DNA from: an uncultured Lachnospiraceae bacterium
GTDB lineage: Bacteria; Bacillota; Clostridia; Lachnospirales; Lachnospiraceae
Direction: 5' to 3'
DNA: 64,000 nucleotides
Assembly: GCA_944377405.1 (NCBI GenBank)
Contig: CALWES010000003.1
Span: 124,001-188,000, forward strand
Of this stretch, positions 49,818-58,793 are shown in pieces. The first letter of the stretch is position 1. Each line of letters opens with the position of its first letter. The notes below the pieces were generated by a model that worked only from the letters and a program-made list of their open reading frames with translations, was not told the origin of the DNA and searched no databases. The translations under genes were made by a program, and so were the position numbers.

Positions 49818-51194
49818 ATGGATACACAGCGGACAGAAACAGCATACAATCCCATAACGGAGGGGAGCATCGGCCGGGAGATGATCCGGTTCATGATCCC
49901 CATTATCCTGAGCTCTCTTTTCCAACAGCTTTACAACACGGTGGACGCCATCGTGGTGGGGCAGTTCATCGGAAAGGAGGCCCTGGGAGCGGTGGACTCC
50001 ACGGGAGCCATCACCAGGCTCCTGATCTTTTTCCTGGTGGGCCTGGCCTCCGGCGCCACTATCCTCATCTCCCAGCTTCTGGGGGGAAAGGAGGAGGGAG
50101 CGGCCCGCAGGGCGGTGCAGACCGCCACGGCCTTTGCCTTCCTGGGGGGCCTTTTTGTAAGCGTGCTGGGGATCCTTCTGTCCCCCTTGCTCCTGGAGGC
50201 CACCAACGTGCCTCCGGAGAACTATGACTACGCCTTAAGCTATATGCGGATCTACTTCGGAGGTGCGGTCTTTACCGTGATCTACAACATGGGAGCAGGG
50301 ATCCTGAAGAGTGCCGGAGATTCCAGGCGGCCCTTCTACTTCCTGCTGATCAGCTCCTTTATCAATATCGTCCTGGATCTGGTATTTGTTCCGGTCCTGG
50401 GTCTTGGAGTGGCAGGAGCGGCAGCTGCAACGGTGATCAGCCAGCTGGTCAGCGCCATTCTGGTGATGCGGACCCTCCTCCAGACCACGGAGCCCTACAG
50501 GCTGGAGCTTGCAGGCCTTCATATCGACAGAGATTTTCTGGGAGAGATCCTGCGGCTGGGCTTCCCTAGGGGGATCCAGTCCTCCCTGTTTTCCTTTTCC
50601 AACGTCCTGATCACCGCGGGAGTCAATTCCTTCGGCTCCAATGCGGCGGCAGGCTTTGCAGTGGCGGGAAAGCTGGACATGATCGTCTGGTTTTTCATTG
50701 AGGCCCTGAGTGTGTCCGCCACCACCTTTGTGGGGCAGAACTACGGTGCCGGGGACCGGAAACGGGTGTTCCGCAGCGTCCATGTATGCATGGGCTATGC
50801 CTTTCTGATGCTGGTGCCCATAAGCCTTTTGCTGTGGTTTTTCGGAGGGACCCTGGGAAGGCTCTTTACCTCCGACGGGGAGGTGCTGGAGCTGGCGGCC
50901 TTTGTACTGCGGCTTTATGCGCCCTTCTACTGGGTGACCATTTTTACGGAGGTGTATGCCGGATCCATCCAGGGAACCGGCGAGACCTTCAAGCCCATGC
51001 TGGTGACTTTCTTCGCAATCTGTGTCCTGAGGGCAGTCTGGATGCTCTTCATCTTCCCCCTTCACAGGACCTTCGGCATGGTGGTGGTAAGCTACCCCGT
51101 GACCTGGGCAGCAGCAGCCTTCCTTTTCTGTATCTACTATAAATTCGGTGCCTGGAGAAAAAAGATCGGGATCAAACCATCCCGGCAGGAGTAA
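49818..51194 (+). CDS. MATE-family efflux transporter
   Basis: 458 residues, 12 predicted helices, MatE domains duplicated (first QQLYNTVDAIVVGQFIGKEA, second RGIQSSLFSFSNVLITAGVN). Exports cations, drugs or metabolites using a Na+ or H+ gradient. Start ATG 49818 after a GGAGGGGGG ribosome site; the in-frame GTG six bases earlier is less likely. Follows ligA by 22 bp. Confidence 0.92.
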   Translation: MDTQRTETAYNPITEGSIGREMIRFMIPIILSSLFQQLYNTVDAIVVGQFIGKEALGAVDSTGAITRLLIFFLVGLASGATILISQLLGGKEEGAARRAVQTATAFAFLGGLFVSVLGILLSPLLLEATNVPPENYDYALSYMRIYFGGAVFTVIYNMGAGILKSAGDSRRPFYFLLISSFINIVLDLVFVPVLGLGVAGAAAATVISQLVSAILVMRTLLQTTEPYRLELAGLHIDRDFLGEILRLGFPRGIQSSLFSFSNVLITAGVNSFGSNAAAGFAVAGKLDMIVWFFIEALSVSATTFVGQNYGAGDRKRVFRSVHVCMGYAFLMLVPISLLLWFFGGTLGRLFTSDGEVLELAAFVLRLYAPFYWVTIFTEVYAGSIQGTGETFKPMLVTFFAICVLRAVWMLFIFPLHRTFGMVVVSYPVTWAAAAFLFCIYYKFGAWRKKIGIKPSRQE

Positions 51195-51199
51195 AGGAT

Positions 51200-52000
51200 A
51201 TGCGGATTCAAACAATAACGGAACGGACAGATGGGCAGGAGGCCGCAGCGGAAAGCAGCCGGATCCTGGCCTCCATGATGGACCTGGGAGAGACCATGCT
51301 TGCGGCAGGAGGAGAAGCAGGCCGGGTGGAGGACACCATCTCCAGGATGGGAGAGGCCTACGGCTTCCGGAAGGTGGATGTCTTCACCATCACCAGCTGT
51401 ATCTTCACCACGGCGGAGGATGAAAAGGGAGTGATCCGCACCCAGACCCGGCGAGTGAAGCACATCAATACAGACATGGAAAAGGTCCGGATGTGCAACG
51501 AGCTTTCCAGACGGATCTGCCAGGAACCGCCGAAACCGGAGGAACTGGAGCGGATGATCGAGGGCCTTTCGGAAACCAGGACCTACAGCTCCCGGGTGAC
51601 CTATCTGAGCTATGCCCTGATCGCCGGTACCATGAGCGTTTTTTTCGGGGGAGATCTGTACGATTTTGTGGCGGCCGCCCTGGTGGGCCCCTTTATCCGT
51701 TACGTCTTCAATACCGGAAAGGCGGCGGGGATCCAGAACCTGGCGGTCTATTTTCTGGACGCCTTCTTTACGGGACTTCTGATCTATCTGCTGGTGCGCT
51801 TCCGCATCGGCCACAGCTACGACCGGATCGCCATGGGAAACATTATGCTGCTGATCCCGGGCACGGGCCTTACCACGGCTGTCCGGGATATGATCAACGA
51901 AGACCTGATCACGGGGCTTCTGGGCCTTTCCGGAGCGCTGCTCCAGGCAGCGGCCATCGCCCTGGGCTTCGTGGCGGCCTTTACCGTGTTTGAGCATTAA
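51200..52000 (+). CDS. Threonine/serine exporter family, N-terminal component (ThrE-like)
   Basis: 266 residues: cytoplasmic DUF1212 start with the GGEAGRVEDTISRM motif, then five helices. It corresponds to the N-terminal half of ThrE, a threonine/serine exporter. The C-terminal half is encoded by the next gene, the split form common in Clostridia. Begins 5 bp after the MATE stop. Confidence 0.9.
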   Translation: MRIQTITERTDGQEAAAESSRILASMMDLGETMLAAGGEAGRVEDTISRMGEAYGFRKVDVFTITSCIFTTAEDEKGVIRTQTRRVKHINTDMEKVRMCNELSRRICQEPPKPEELERMIEGLSETRTYSSRVTYLSYALIAGTMSVFFGGDLYDFVAAALVGPFIRYVFNTGKAAGIQNLAVYFLDAFFTGLLIYLLVRFRIGHSYDRIAMGNIMLLIPGTGLTTAVRDMINEDLITGLLGLSGALLQAAAIALGFVAAFTVFEH

Positions 52001-52010
52001 GGAGGGGAAG

Positions 52011-52523
52011 ATGGAAGAAGTACTGCAGCTTGTGGTGGTCTTTGTGGCCAGCCTGGGATTTTCCGTTTTCTTCAATGTCCACGGATACAGGGTGCTGATC
52101 AACTCCCTTGGGGCCTCCCTGGTGTGGGCGGTGTATCTGCTGGTCCATGGGATCACAGAGGATATCTTTATCTCTTTTCTCACTGCCACCACCGTGATCG
52201 CCCTGATCTGCGAGGGCCTGGCCAGGATCACAAGGACTCCTACGGTGCTCATGATCGTGCCCATGATCGTTCCGCCCCTGATCCCCGGAAGCGACCTCTA
52301 TAACACCTTTTTCAATCTGATCAAGAATGATATGGAGCAGTTTTCCTTTTACGGGATCCGGCTGATCCTGGAGATCGCCGCCATCAATTTCGGGATCCTT
52401 CTGGCAGGGACCCTGGTAAAGCTTTTCAAATATCTGATATTGAATCATATCGCAGCCATAAGATCCCGGTACGCCGGAGACAGACAGCAGGAAGGAGAGA
52501 ACAGACAACATGAGAGGCGTTGA
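52011..52523 (+). CDS. Threonine/serine exporter family, C-terminal component
   Basis: 170 residues, four to five helices, DUF3815 pattern (VVVFVASLGFSVFFNVHGYR, LIVPMIVPPLIPGSDLY-like). Start ATG 52011 immediately after GGAGGGGAAG. Complements the gene at 51200 to make a full ThrE. Its last 14 bp overlap the hydrogenase gene, so translation is probably coupled even though the functions differ. Confidence 0.88.
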   Translation: MEEVLQLVVVFVASLGFSVFFNVHGYRVLINSLGASLVWAVYLLVHGITEDIFISFLTATTVIALICEGLARITRTPTVLMIVPMIVPPLIPGSDLYNTFFNLIKNDMEQFSFYGIRLILEIAAINFGILLAGTLVKLFKYLILNHIAAIRSRYAGDRQQEGENRQHERR

Positions 52524-54033
52524 GACAAGGATCCAGGAGATCAGACACAAGATATTCAGAGAGGTGGCCCGCATGGCGTATCACACGGAGTGGCCCGTGG
52601 ATAAGCGTATCGAGGAGCTTCCCTACAAGATCATACCCGGAGAGGTGGGGAATTTCAGGAACGATGTATTCCTGGAGCGGGCCATCGTAGGCGAACGCCT
52701 TCGGCTCGCCATGGGACTTCCCTGCAGGAGCGCTGCGGAGCACGCGCCCCTTTCCGATAACATCGAAGCGGCGGACCGGCCGGAGACCTACTATACGCCG
52801 CCCCTGATCAATGTGATCAAGTTTGCCTGCAATGCCTGCCATGAAAAACGGGTCTTCATAACGGACGCCTGCGAGGGCTGCCTGGCTCACCCCTGTGTGG
52901 AGGTATGCCCCAAGGATGCGGTGCGGCTGGACCGGACCTATGGCAGATCCTATATCGAAGAGGAAAAATGCATCAAGTGCGGAAAGTGCGCCTCCGTATG
53001 CGCCTATCATGCCATCGTGGTGCAGGAGCGGCCCTGTGCAGCAGCCTGCGGTATGGATGCCATCGGCTCCGATGCAAACGGAAAGGCGGACATCGATTAC
53101 GAAAAATGTGTTTCCTGCGGCATGTGTCTCGTGAACTGCCCCTTCGGCGCCATTGCGGACAAGTCCCAGATCTTCCAGGTGATTCGGGCCATCCAGTCGG
53201 GCGAACGGGTCTATGCGGCGGTGGCCCCCGCCTTTGTGGGACAGTTCGGACCGAAGGTGACCCCGGGAAGGCTCAGGGCAGCCATGAAGCAGCTGGGCTT
53301 TGCGGACGTCTTTGAGGTGGCGGTGGGGGCGGACCTCTGCGCCACCCAGGAGGCCATCGACTTTGTGGAGGAGGTGCCGGAGAAGCTTCCCTTCATGGGA
53401 ACCTCCTGCTGTCCGGCCTGGTCCGTCATGGCGAAAAAGCTGTTCCCGGAATATGCCAACTGCATCTCCATGGCCCTCACCCCCATGACCCTTACCGCAA
53501 GGCTTATCAAGTCGGAGCACAAAAATGCCCGGGTGGTGTTCATCGGACCCTGTGCCGCCAAGAAGCTGGAGGCCATGCGGACGGATATCCGCAGCGATGT
53601 GGATTTCGTCCTGACCTTTGAGGAGATGGCGGGGATCTTTGATGCGAAGCATGTGGACATCGAGCATATCGAAGAGGACCCGGAGGGCGTCAACGACGCT
53701 TCCGAGGACGGCCGTAACTTTGCGGTGGCGGGAGGCGTTGCCCGGTCTGTGGTGGATGTGATCCACGAAAAATACCCGGATAAGGAGATCCGGGTAGTCA
53801 ATGCAGAGGGGCTCCGGGAGTGCCGGAGGATGATGACTCTGGCAAAGGCCGGAAAGTATAACGGATATCTGCTGGAGGGGATGGCCTGCCCTGGCGGCTG
53901 CGTTGCCGGCGCCGGCACCATGCAGCCCATCAAGAAATCCCAGGCAGCAGTGGGGCTCTACGCAGCTCAGGCAAAGCACAAGACCTCCAACGAGACGGAG
54001 CATGTCAAGGAGCTGCAGAAGCTGGTGGATTAA
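52510..54033 (+). CDS. [FeFe] hydrogenase, group B-like monomeric form
   Basis: 507 residues. The N-terminal region has an unusual Cys set (CNACHEK ... CEGCLAHPCVEVCP) and two ferredoxin-type [4Fe-4S] motifs (CIKCGKCASVCAY ... CVSCGMCLVNCPFGA). The H-cluster domain has L1 TSCCPAW (298-304), L2 GPCAAKKLE (346-354, lacking the Met of classical enzymes) and L3 EGMACPGGCVAG (456-467). The L2 form and TSCCPA suggest group B, a class whose physiological role is unsettled. There is no signal peptide; it is cytoplasmic. Its start overlaps the ThrE component, its stop is 5 bp from a convergent HAD gene. Confidence 0.93.
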   Translation: MRGVETRIQEIRHKIFREVARMAYHTEWPVDKRIEELPYKIIPGEVGNFRNDVFLERAIVGERLRLAMGLPCRSAAEHAPLSDNIEAADRPETYYTPPLINVIKFACNACHEKRVFITDACEGCLAHPCVEVCPKDAVRLDRTYGRSYIEEEKCIKCGKCASVCAYHAIVVQERPCAAACGMDAIGSDANGKADIDYEKCVSCGMCLVNCPFGAIADKSQIFQVIRAIQSGERVYAAVAPAFVGQFGPKVTPGRLRAAMKQLGFADVFEVAVGADLCATQEAIDFVEEVPEKLPFMGTSCCPAWSVMAKKLFPEYANCISMALTPMTLTARLIKSEHKNARVVFIGPCAAKKLEAMRTDIRSDVDFVLTFEEMAGIFDAKHVDIEHIEEDPEGVNDASEDGRNFAVAGGVARSVVDVIHEKYPDKEIRVVNAEGLRECRRMMTLAKAGKYNGYLLEGMACPGGCVAGAGTMQPIKKSQAAVGLYAAQAKHKTSNETEHVKELQKLVD

Positions 54034-54038
54034 AGGAA

Positions 54039-54659
54039 TCAGGCCTCCAGAAGCTCGGAAAACTTCTGTACCTTTCTGGCATAGCAGCTTTCATCCAGGT
54101 CCCCGAAGCCGTAGGAGACCCAGACAAAGGGGATCCGGGCCTCATAGCAGGCCAGAGCGTCTCCCATGGTGTCTCCCACATAGATGGGGGATCGCAGATC
54201 ATACTGTTTCATAAGAGCAAGGAGCGTATGCCCTTTGCTCTTTTTTGTGTCTCCGTAGCAGAGCCAGCCGGAAAAACAGGAGCCAAGGCCGCTGTTTCGG
54301 AGAAAGGCTTCGATATAGCCCTTCTGGCAATTGGAGACGATATAAAGGGGGTGCTTCCGGGAAAGGGCCGGCAGGGTCTCCGCAACGCCGGGGTAAAGGA
54401 TCCCGCCCTCCTCCTTAAGGGCGTCCTCCTCTGCCTGGTAACAGATCTCCATGACCTGCTGATACTTTTCCGGGGAAAGTCCCGGAAACAGGGAGGTGAA
54501 GATCTCCTCCATGGGCTTTCCGAAGAGCTCCCGGAGCCGGGAGGGACGGATCATGGTCCGCAGGTCCGTCTTTTCCAGAATGGCCCGGTTCCAGGCCTCA
54601 GCCACAAGCTCCGTACTGTCCCAGAGGGTGCCGTCGATATCAAAAATAATGCTGTCCAT
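54039..54659 (-). CDS. HAD-superfamily hydrolase
   Basis: 206 residues, subclass IA. Motif I FDIDGTLWDS (Asp nucleophile near residue 7), motif II VSNCQKGY, Lys in DTKKSKGHT, motif IV VGDTMGDALAC. Start ATG 54659 with GAGGAGG; the frame is open for 87 further codons upstream but the promoter and ribosome site fix the start. A phosphatase for a small metabolite; its own promoter separates it from the hydrogenases on either side. Confidence 0.9.
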   Translation of the reverse strand: MDSIIFDIDGTLWDSTELVAEAWNRAILEKTDLRTMIRPSRLRELFGKPMEEIFTSLFPGLSPEKYQQVMEICYQAEEDALKEEGGILYPGVAETLPALSRKHPLYIVSNCQKGYIEAFLRNSGLGSCFSGWLCYGDTKKSKGHTLLALMKQYDLRSPIYVGDTMGDALACYEARIPFVWVSYGFGDLDESCYARKVQKFSELLEA

Positions 54660-54723
54660 GATGATCCTCCTCAATATGGTTATAGATAGAACGTCTTTCA
54701 GATCAGTCCGGTTTATGAGTAAA

Positions 54724-54752
54724 GTTATAATGCCCGGAGGGAAAAATGTCAA
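54724..54752 (-). promoter_or_regulatory. Promoter of the HAD gene
   Basis: Minus strand TTGACA (54747-54752), 17 bp, TATAAC (54724-54729). Confidence 0.85.
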
Positions 54753-54859
54753 ATCGGGGACAAAAGCTCCTCTATGAAATAAATCGCAGGCAGGGGACCG
54801 TGCATTATTTTTCCTATGAACGCAAAAAACTATCAGGAATGACAAAAAATAGATTTTCA

Positions 54860-54919
54860 TTGCGGATTTTATTGTAATATCGTACAATATAGCCAGTAAC
54901 ATGTACTTTTCTGGGTACA
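54860..54919 (+). promoter_or_regulatory. Promoter and palindromes of the hydrogenase operon
   Basis: TTGCGG (54860-54865), 17 bp, TACAAT (54883-54888). The -10 is the right arm of the perfect palindrome ATTGTA-ATATCG-TACAAT (54871-54888). A second inverted repeat TGTAC-N8-GTACA lies at 54902-54919, in the early leader. Both could be operators, for instance for a redox regulator. Confidence 0.7.
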
Positions 54920-54959
54920 AGGGAAAATATAATGTTCATTAGACGGAGGGAAAAGGATT

Positions 54960-56789
54960 ATGAGCAGACTTGAGATACTTACACCGAGTAAGGCTCAACT
55001 TGTGGTTGAAGATTTATATAAGAATCTTGAACGCAGAATCGTGGCGAGCCCGCCGGGACTTTGCCCCGTGGACATCACCCGTGCCTTTATCGAGATGTGT
55101 CATTCACAGACCTGCGGTAAGTGTGTACCTTGCCGTGTGGGACTCCTGCAGCTGAAGCATCTTCTTACGGATGTTCTCAACGGCAATGCCACCATGGAGA
55201 CACTGGATCTCATTGAGGATACGGCAAAGTCTATTATGGAGACGGCAGACTGCGCCATCGGATACGAGGCAGCCCATATGGTGTACCGCAGCATCAAAAA
55301 CTGCCGCCAGGATTATGAAGAGCATGTGGAGAACGGAAGATGTACCTGCATGACCACTCAGCCGGTGCCCTGTGTGGCTATGTGCCCGGCCCATGTGGAC
55401 GTGCCCGGTTACATCGCCCTGGTAAGGGAAGGCAGATATGCAGACGCCATTCGCCTGATCCGGAAGGACAACCCCTTCCCCACCACCTGCGGATTTATCT
55501 GTGAGCATCCCTGTGAGGCACGCTGCCGCCGGAACATGGTGGACGATGCCATCAACATCAGAGGACTGAAGCGGGTAGCTGCCGACATGGCAGGAAAGGT
55601 TCCCGCACCGGCCTGCGGCCCCTCTACCGGCAAGAAGATCGCCGTAGTAGGAGGAGGCCCCTCCGGACTTTCTGCAGCTTACTACCTGCAGCTTATGGGA
55701 CATCAGGTAACGGTATACGAGATGCTTCCGAAGCTTGGCGGTATGCTGCGCTATGGTATCCCCAACTACAGACTTCCCAAGGACCGTCTGGACGAGGATA
55801 TCGAGGCAGTTCTGGAGACGGGCATCGAAGTAAAGTACGGTGTTAAGATCGGACTGGACATCAAGCTTGACGAGCTCCGTCAGCAGTATGACGCAGTGCT
55901 GATCACCGTAGGTGCTTCCACCGACAAGAAGCTTGGTCTGGAGGGAGAGGACGCTGAGGGTGTGATCCCCGCCGTTTACTTCCTGAGAAACGTAGGCATG
56001 GGCGATCAGGCTGATCTGTCCGGACAGAACGTAGCCATCATCGGTGGCGGAAACGTGGCAATGGATGCCGTTCGTACCGCAGTGCGTCTTGGAGCAAAGA
56101 AGGTCAGCTGCGTATACAGAAGAAGAACAGCCGATATGACGGCTCTGCCTGCAGAGGTAGAGGGCGCCATGGCAGAGGGCGTTGAGATGCTGACCCTGAA
56201 GGCACCGGCCCGCATCGAAGTGGAGAACGGCAAGCTGAAGGGCATCTGGGTAACGCCTCAGATGATCTCCGCCATCAAGGACGGCCGAGCATCCGTGATC
56301 GCAACGGGAGACCCGGATGAGTTTATCCCCTGCGATACCCTGATCGTGGCCATCGGCCAGAATATCGAAACAAAGCATTATGAGGAATCCGGTATCCCCG
56401 TATCAAGGGGCAAGATCGTAACGCTTCCCAACGGAGGCTTCAAGGAGATCCCCGGCGTATTTGCAGGCGGAGACTGTGCATCCGGCCCGGCTACCGTTAT
56501 CAAGGCCGTGGCTGCAGCAAAGGTTATGGCTGCCAACATCGACGAGTATCTTGGCTATCGCCATGAGATTACCTGTGACGTGGAGATCCCGGATCCCAAT
56601 ATCGACGACCATCCCGCATGCGGCCGCATTGAGCTCAAGGAGCGCGAGGCCTGCGAGCGTATGCATGATTTTGAAGGCATTGAGAACTGCATGAACAGGA
56701 AAGAGGCATGTCAGGAGGCAGGTCGCTGCCTGAGATGTGACCACTTCGGTTTCGGAATATTCAAAGGAGGTCGTGAGAAGTTATGGTAA
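54960..56789 (+). CDS. NuoF-fragment/GltD-like flavoprotein partnering the hydrogenase
   Basis: 609 residues. Residues 1-115 correspond to only the C-terminal [4Fe-4S] domain of NuoF/HydB (SQTCGKCVPCR plus the ADCAIG Cys); the FMN/NADH domain is absent. From about 125 it is GltD/NfnB-like: Cys-rich Fe-S region (CVAMCPAHVDVPGY ... CGFICEHPCEARCRR), FAD-binding VVGGGPSGLSAAYY and NAD(P)-binding IIGGGNVAMDAVR. A closing Cys motif EACQEAGRCLRCD follows. It probably passes electrons between NAD(P)H, FAD and the hydrogenase encoded by the next gene (7-bp overlap). Bifurcation is a hypothesis from the GltD/NfnB resemblance. Confidence 0.9.
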   Translation: MSRLEILTPSKAQLVVEDLYKNLERRIVASPPGLCPVDITRAFIEMCHSQTCGKCVPCRVGLLQLKHLLTDVLNGNATMETLDLIEDTAKSIMETADCAIGYEAAHMVYRSIKNCRQDYEEHVENGRCTCMTTQPVPCVAMCPAHVDVPGYIALVREGRYADAIRLIRKDNPFPTTCGFICEHPCEARCRRNMVDDAINIRGLKRVAADMAGKVPAPACGPSTGKKIAVVGGGPSGLSAAYYLQLMGHQVTVYEMLPKLGGMLRYGIPNYRLPKDRLDEDIEAVLETGIEVKYGVKIGLDIKLDELRQQYDAVLITVGASTDKKLGLEGEDAEGVIPAVYFLRNVGMGDQADLSGQNVAIIGGGNVAMDAVRTAVRLGAKKVSCVYRRRTADMTALPAEVEGAMAEGVEMLTLKAPARIEVENGKLKGIWVTPQMISAIKDGRASVIATGDPDEFIPCDTLIVAIGQNIETKHYEESGIPVSRGKIVTLPNGGFKEIPGVFAGGDCASGPATVIKAVAAAKVMAANIDEYLGYRHEITCDVEIPDPNIDDHPACGRIELKEREACERMHDFEGIENCMNRKEACQEAGRCLRCDHFGFGIFKGGREKLW

Positions 56790-58567
56790 GTTTAACGATT
56801 GACAATATCCCCGTATCCGTTGCGGAAGGGACAACCATTATGGAAGCGGCAGCGAGCGTCGGTATTCCGATCCCTCATCTCTGCTTCCTGAAGAAGATCA
56901 ATGAGATCGCGGCCTGCCGTGTCTGTGTTGTGGAGGTAGAAGGCAAGGAAAGACTGATCACCTCCTGTAACAATGTTGTGGAAAACGGCATGGTCGTTTA
57001 TACCAACAGCCCCAAGGTAAGACTGGACAGAAGACGTACCGTTCAGCTTATCCTGTCACAGCATGACTGCAAGTGTGCAACCTGCGTAAGAAGCGGAAAC
57101 TGCTCACTGCAGACCCTTGCAAACGATCTGAACATCCAGGACACCCTGTTCGGCGAGAGACTGGAGCAGCAGCCCTGGGATCAGAATTTCCCGCTGATCC
57201 GTAATTCCCAGAAATGTATCAAATGTATGCGCTGCATCCAGATCTGCGACAAGGTACAGAGCCTGAATATCTGGGATTTTGAAGGCACCGGTGCCCGTTC
57301 TACGGTAAATGTATCCGGAAGCCGGAAGATCGCAGACGCAGACTGCTCACTCTGCGGCCAGTGTATCACCCACTGCCCCGTAGGCGCACTTCGGGAGAGA
57401 GACGATACCGAGAAGCTCTGGGCAGCCATTGCAGATCCTTCCAAGACCGTTGTCGTACAGGTGGCTCCGGCAGTCCGGGCAGCCTGGGGAGAGCCTCTGG
57501 GACTTTCATCTGAGGAAGCTACCGTAGGAAAGATCTTTGACGCCCTGAAGAAGATGGGTGTTGACTATGTATTCGATACCACGTTCTCTGCAGACCTTAC
57601 CATCATGGAGGAGGCAAACGAGTTCCTGGCCCGCTTCACAAGCGGCGAGCTGAAGGACAGACCCATGTTCACCTCCTGCTGTCCGGGATGGATCCGCTTC
57701 ATCAAGAGCCAGTTCCCGGAGCTGGTACCGCAGCTGTCAACGGCAAAATCCCCGATGCAGATGTTCGGTGCTACCATGAAGACCTACTTTGCACAGCAGA
57801 TCGGCAAGAAGCCGGAGGATATCTTCTCCGTAGCCGTTATGCCCTGTGTGGCAAAGAAGGGCGAGGAGAACATGGAGCTCTTCTATGAGGAGTACGCAGG
57901 ACATGATACGGACTGTGTTATCACCACCAGAGAGCTGGATCGTATGATCCGTTCTTCCCACATCATTCCTCAGACCCTGAAGGATGTGGAGCCCGACAGA
58001 CTGTTCCATGACGGTTCCGGTGCCGGTGTGATCTTCGGTGCTACGGGCGGTGTTATGGAGGCTGCTCTGAGAACGGCATACTTCGCACTGATGGGCGAGA
58101 ACTGCCCGCCGGATGCCTTCAAGGTAGTCCGTGCAACCTCTCAGGAGACCGATCTGACAGAGGCAGAGTTTGAGTTAAAGGGCGTGAAGCTGCACATTGC
58201 AGTTGTAAACGGCCTTGGCAATACCAGAAAGCTCCTGGAAGCTATCGAGCGGGGCGAGAAGAAGTATGACTTCGTAGAAGTCATGGCCTGCCCCGGCGGC
58301 TGCGTAGGCGGCGGCGGCCAGCCGATCCACGACGGATATGAGATGGCTTTCGAGAGAGGTAAGAACCTCTACTTCCTGGATAGCAACGCAAAGCTCCGTT
58401 ACTCACACGAGAACCCGGATATCAAGGCTCTCTATGACAACTTCTATGAGAAGCCCAACAGCCATAAGGCTCATCAGCTTCTTCATACGGATCACAACGC
58501 ATGGGAGATGCCTAAGAGCCCGCGCCGTGACAGAAACGGATATGTGCTTCCGGCATCCTACAAGTAA
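56783..58567 (+). CDS. hydA: [FeFe] hydrogenase, M3-type, group A
   Basis: 594 residues, similar to clostridial CpI in domain order. An N-terminal [2Fe-2S] domain (C34, C45, C48, C62) is followed by a His-Cys3 [4Fe-4S] site (QHDCKCATCVRSGNC) and two [4Fe-4S] motifs (CIKCMRCIQIC, CSLCGQCITHCPVGA). The H-cluster domain has L1 TSCCPGW (297-303), L2 MPCVAKKGE (353-361) and L3 EVMACPGGCVGGGGQP (499 onward). All H-cluster cysteines are present, so catalysis of H2 evolution or uptake is expected. Coupled to the GltD-like gene. Strong codon bias suggests high expression. Confidence 0.96.
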   Translation: MVSLTIDNIPVSVAEGTTIMEAAASVGIPIPHLCFLKKINEIAACRVCVVEVEGKERLITSCNNVVENGMVVYTNSPKVRLDRRRTVQLILSQHDCKCATCVRSGNCSLQTLANDLNIQDTLFGERLEQQPWDQNFPLIRNSQKCIKCMRCIQICDKVQSLNIWDFEGTGARSTVNVSGSRKIADADCSLCGQCITHCPVGALRERDDTEKLWAAIADPSKTVVVQVAPAVRAAWGEPLGLSSEEATVGKIFDALKKMGVDYVFDTTFSADLTIMEEANEFLARFTSGELKDRPMFTSCCPGWIRFIKSQFPELVPQLSTAKSPMQMFGATMKTYFAQQIGKKPEDIFSVAVMPCVAKKGEENMELFYEEYAGHDTDCVITTRELDRMIRSSHIIPQTLKDVEPDRLFHDGSGAGVIFGATGGVMEAALRTAYFALMGENCPPDAFKVVRATSQETDLTEAEFELKGVKLHIAVVNGLGNTRKLLEAIERGEKKYDFVEVMACPGGCVGGGGQPIHDGYEMAFERGKNLYFLDSNAKLRYSHENPDIKALYDNFYEKPNSHKAHQLLHTDHNAWEMPKSPRRDRNGYVLPASYK

Positions 58568-58601
58568 TGGATCCCTGAAGGGAATGAATCTTTAAAAAAT
58601 G

Positions 58602-58634
58602 AGGAACCAGGCAGAACTGCCTGGTTCCTTTTTT
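58602..58634 (+). terminator. Terminator of the hydrogenase operon
   Basis: AGGAACCAGGCAG-AA-CTGCCTGGTTCCT perfect stem with TTTTTT. Confidence 0.95.
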
Positions 58635-58718
58635 CAGAGAAAAAGTCCTTCCCCCTCTTTTCTTTTTGGATAGAATCGCTTATAATAAACAGGCGCTTTC
58701 CAGGCGCATAGATCAATT

Positions 58719-58790
58719 AGGGCCATCGCCAAGCGGTAAGGCACAGCACTTTGACTGCTGCATCCGTTGGTTCGAATCCAACTGGCCCTG
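58719..58790 (+). tRNA. tRNA-Gln (anticodon TTG)
   Basis: 72 nt, acceptor AGGGCCA/TGGCCCT, anticodon stem CAGCA/TGCTG with loop CTTTGAC, T-arm GTTGGTTCGAATCCAAC. No CCA encoded. TATAAT at 58681-58686 is the likely -10, with a weak -35. Confidence 0.94.
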
Positions 58791-58793
58791 GAC

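Noticed and set aside
49812..49818. GTG start for the MATE gene
   Set aside because: The ATG six bases later has better spacing from the GGAGGGGGG ribosome site.
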